From: Dehalococcoides sp.
GTDB lineage: Bacteria; Chloroflexota; Dehalococcoidia; Dehalococcoidales; RBG-16-60-22
Assembly (NCBI GenBank): GCA_030665795.1
Contig: DAOUZD010000033.1
Location: 1-7,011, forward strand
Length of the DNA: 7,011 nucleotides
Direction of reading: 5' to 3'
Part shown: piece after piece, positions 6,509 to 7,011 of the stretch
Layout of the letters: the number at the start of each line of letters is the position of its first letter
Numbering within the stretch: the stretch's first letter is position 1
Position numbers and translations under genes: made by a program
Notes under the pieces: generated by a model
Told to the model about the DNA's origin: nothing
The model's input: the letters and a program-made list of their open reading frames with translations, nothing else
The model's database searches: none

Positions 6509-6537
6509 AGGTTAGCACACTTAAAGCAGCAAGTCAA
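6509..6537 (-). promoter_or_regulatory. Extended -10 promoter of the ileS leader
   Basis: On the - strand, -35 TTGACT (6537-6532, 5 of 6) is separated by 17 bases from -10 TAACCT (6514-6509, 4 of 6), which is preceded by TGC. Transcription should start near 6502. The -35 begins immediately after the jag stop codon (6540-6538). The architecture is the same as that of the trpB2 promoter. Confidence 0.68.
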
Positions 6538-7011
6538 TCAGGCTTGTTGCTCTCTGGGCATAATAACCACCCGGCGCGCCTCCCCCTCGCCACTGCTCTC
6601 AGTGGTAACATCAGGATGGTCGGCTAAGGTAACGTGAATGATACGCCGGTCAAAAGCGGGCATCGGTTCCAAGGTAAAAGGCGTCTGCCTAGCCTTTACC
6701 TGCTCCGCAATTCGCAAAGCTAAATCTTGCAAGGCATTACAGCGGCGTTGCTTATAGCCTTCAACATCAATCACTATCGGCAGCCATACTTTCGTCTGAT
6801 GACCAACAATGAGCCGAACCAGATACTGTAGACAGGAAAGGGTCTGCCCCCGCCGCCCGATTAAAATGCCCAGGTCTTCACCTTCCACATTAAGCATTAT
6901 CGAACCGGTAGTCCCGGCCTCTCCTCCCGCTGGGAATTCAGATGCCGGGGTAACGGAAGCGGATATTCCCATTAAGTCAAGCAGCGTTTCCAGAACGTTT
7001 TTGGCTACCTC
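6538..7011 (-). CDS. khpB: Jag/KhpB-family RNA-binding protein (KH and R3H domains), 3' part
   Basis: The frame is open to the right edge, so the start lies outside; 157 residues are visible. The family binds RNA and, in Gram-positive bacteria, influences cell elongation and division together with KhpA. The visible part has a helical segment (EVAKNVLETLLDLMGI, 1-16), then a KH domain with the GRRG loop (52-55) in a GILIGRRGQTL context. A C-terminal R3H domain follows, with the RxxxH core RRIIH (122-126) and the DHPDVTTESSGEGEARRVVI stretch typical of Jag. An ATG at 6972 is internal: the 13 codons before it match the conserved family sequence, so it should not be taken as the start. In many bacteria the gene follows yidC near rnpA and rpmH; that cannot be checked here. 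ileS, which follows, has its own promoter. Confidence 0.92.
   Translation of the reverse strand, partial: EVAKNVLETLLDLMGISASVTPASEFPAGGEAGTTGSIMLNVEGEDLGILIGRRGQTLSCLQYLVRLIVGHQTKVWLPIVIDVEGYKQRRCNALQDLALRIAEQVKARQTPFTLEPMPAFDRRIIHVTLADHPDVTTESSGEGEARRVVIMPREQQA

Noticed and set aside
6970..6972. ATG at 6972 as the start of the KH/R3H gene
   Set aside because: The frame stays open to the window edge and the 13 upstream codons match the conserved family helix, so the ATG is internal.

Overview
The window looks like a piece of bacterial chromosome of medium GC, most likely from a Chloroflexota lineage such as Dehalococcoidia. That placement is an inference. It rests on a TrpB2-type tryptophan synthase, a type 2 isoleucyl-tRNA synthetase with a GIHH signature, tRNA-sensing T-box leaders, a lipoprotein HtrA with no recognisable ribosome binding site, and a KH/R3H (Jag/KhpB) protein. 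No phage, insertion sequence, CRISPR array, tRNA or rRNA gene was found.

Layout. On the + strand: promoter (22-50), a tryptophan-specific T-box riboswitch ending in an intrinsic terminator (about 67-373), a 16-codon ORF rich in Trp (429-479), trpB2 (522-1886) with its own terminator (1902-1932), then a promoter that places transcription start almost at the start codon of a secreted HtrA-type serine protease lipoprotein (1970-3118). On the - strand, reading leftward from the right edge: the 3' part of jag/khpB (7011-6538, start outside the window), a promoter directly behind its stop codon (6537-6509), an isoleucine-specific T-box leader (about 6502-6226), and ileS (6204-3115). htrA and ileS converge, and their stop codons overlap.

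How the parts work together. Two of the four genes sit behind T-boxes, each with a specifier codon matching its gene: TGG for trpB2 and ATC for ileS. Expression should therefore rise when the cognate tRNA is uncharged. The trpB2 leader appears to have a second layer: past the T-box terminator, any readthrough transcript carries a mini-ORF with two Trp codons, its own Shine-Dalgarno-like sequence, and a GC-rich palindrome inside its coding sequence. The arrangement recalls the Bacillus subtilis rtpA (anti-TRAP) leader, where a T-box is followed by a Trp-rich leader peptide, but here it precedes a biosynthetic enzyme and the spacing differs.

The most notable items are this putative two-tier tryptophan sensor (429-479 with 67-373), the GIHH replacement of the HIGH motif in IleRS (6031-6042), which in type 2 enzymes is linked to extreme mupirocin resistance, and the near-leaderless start of htrA.
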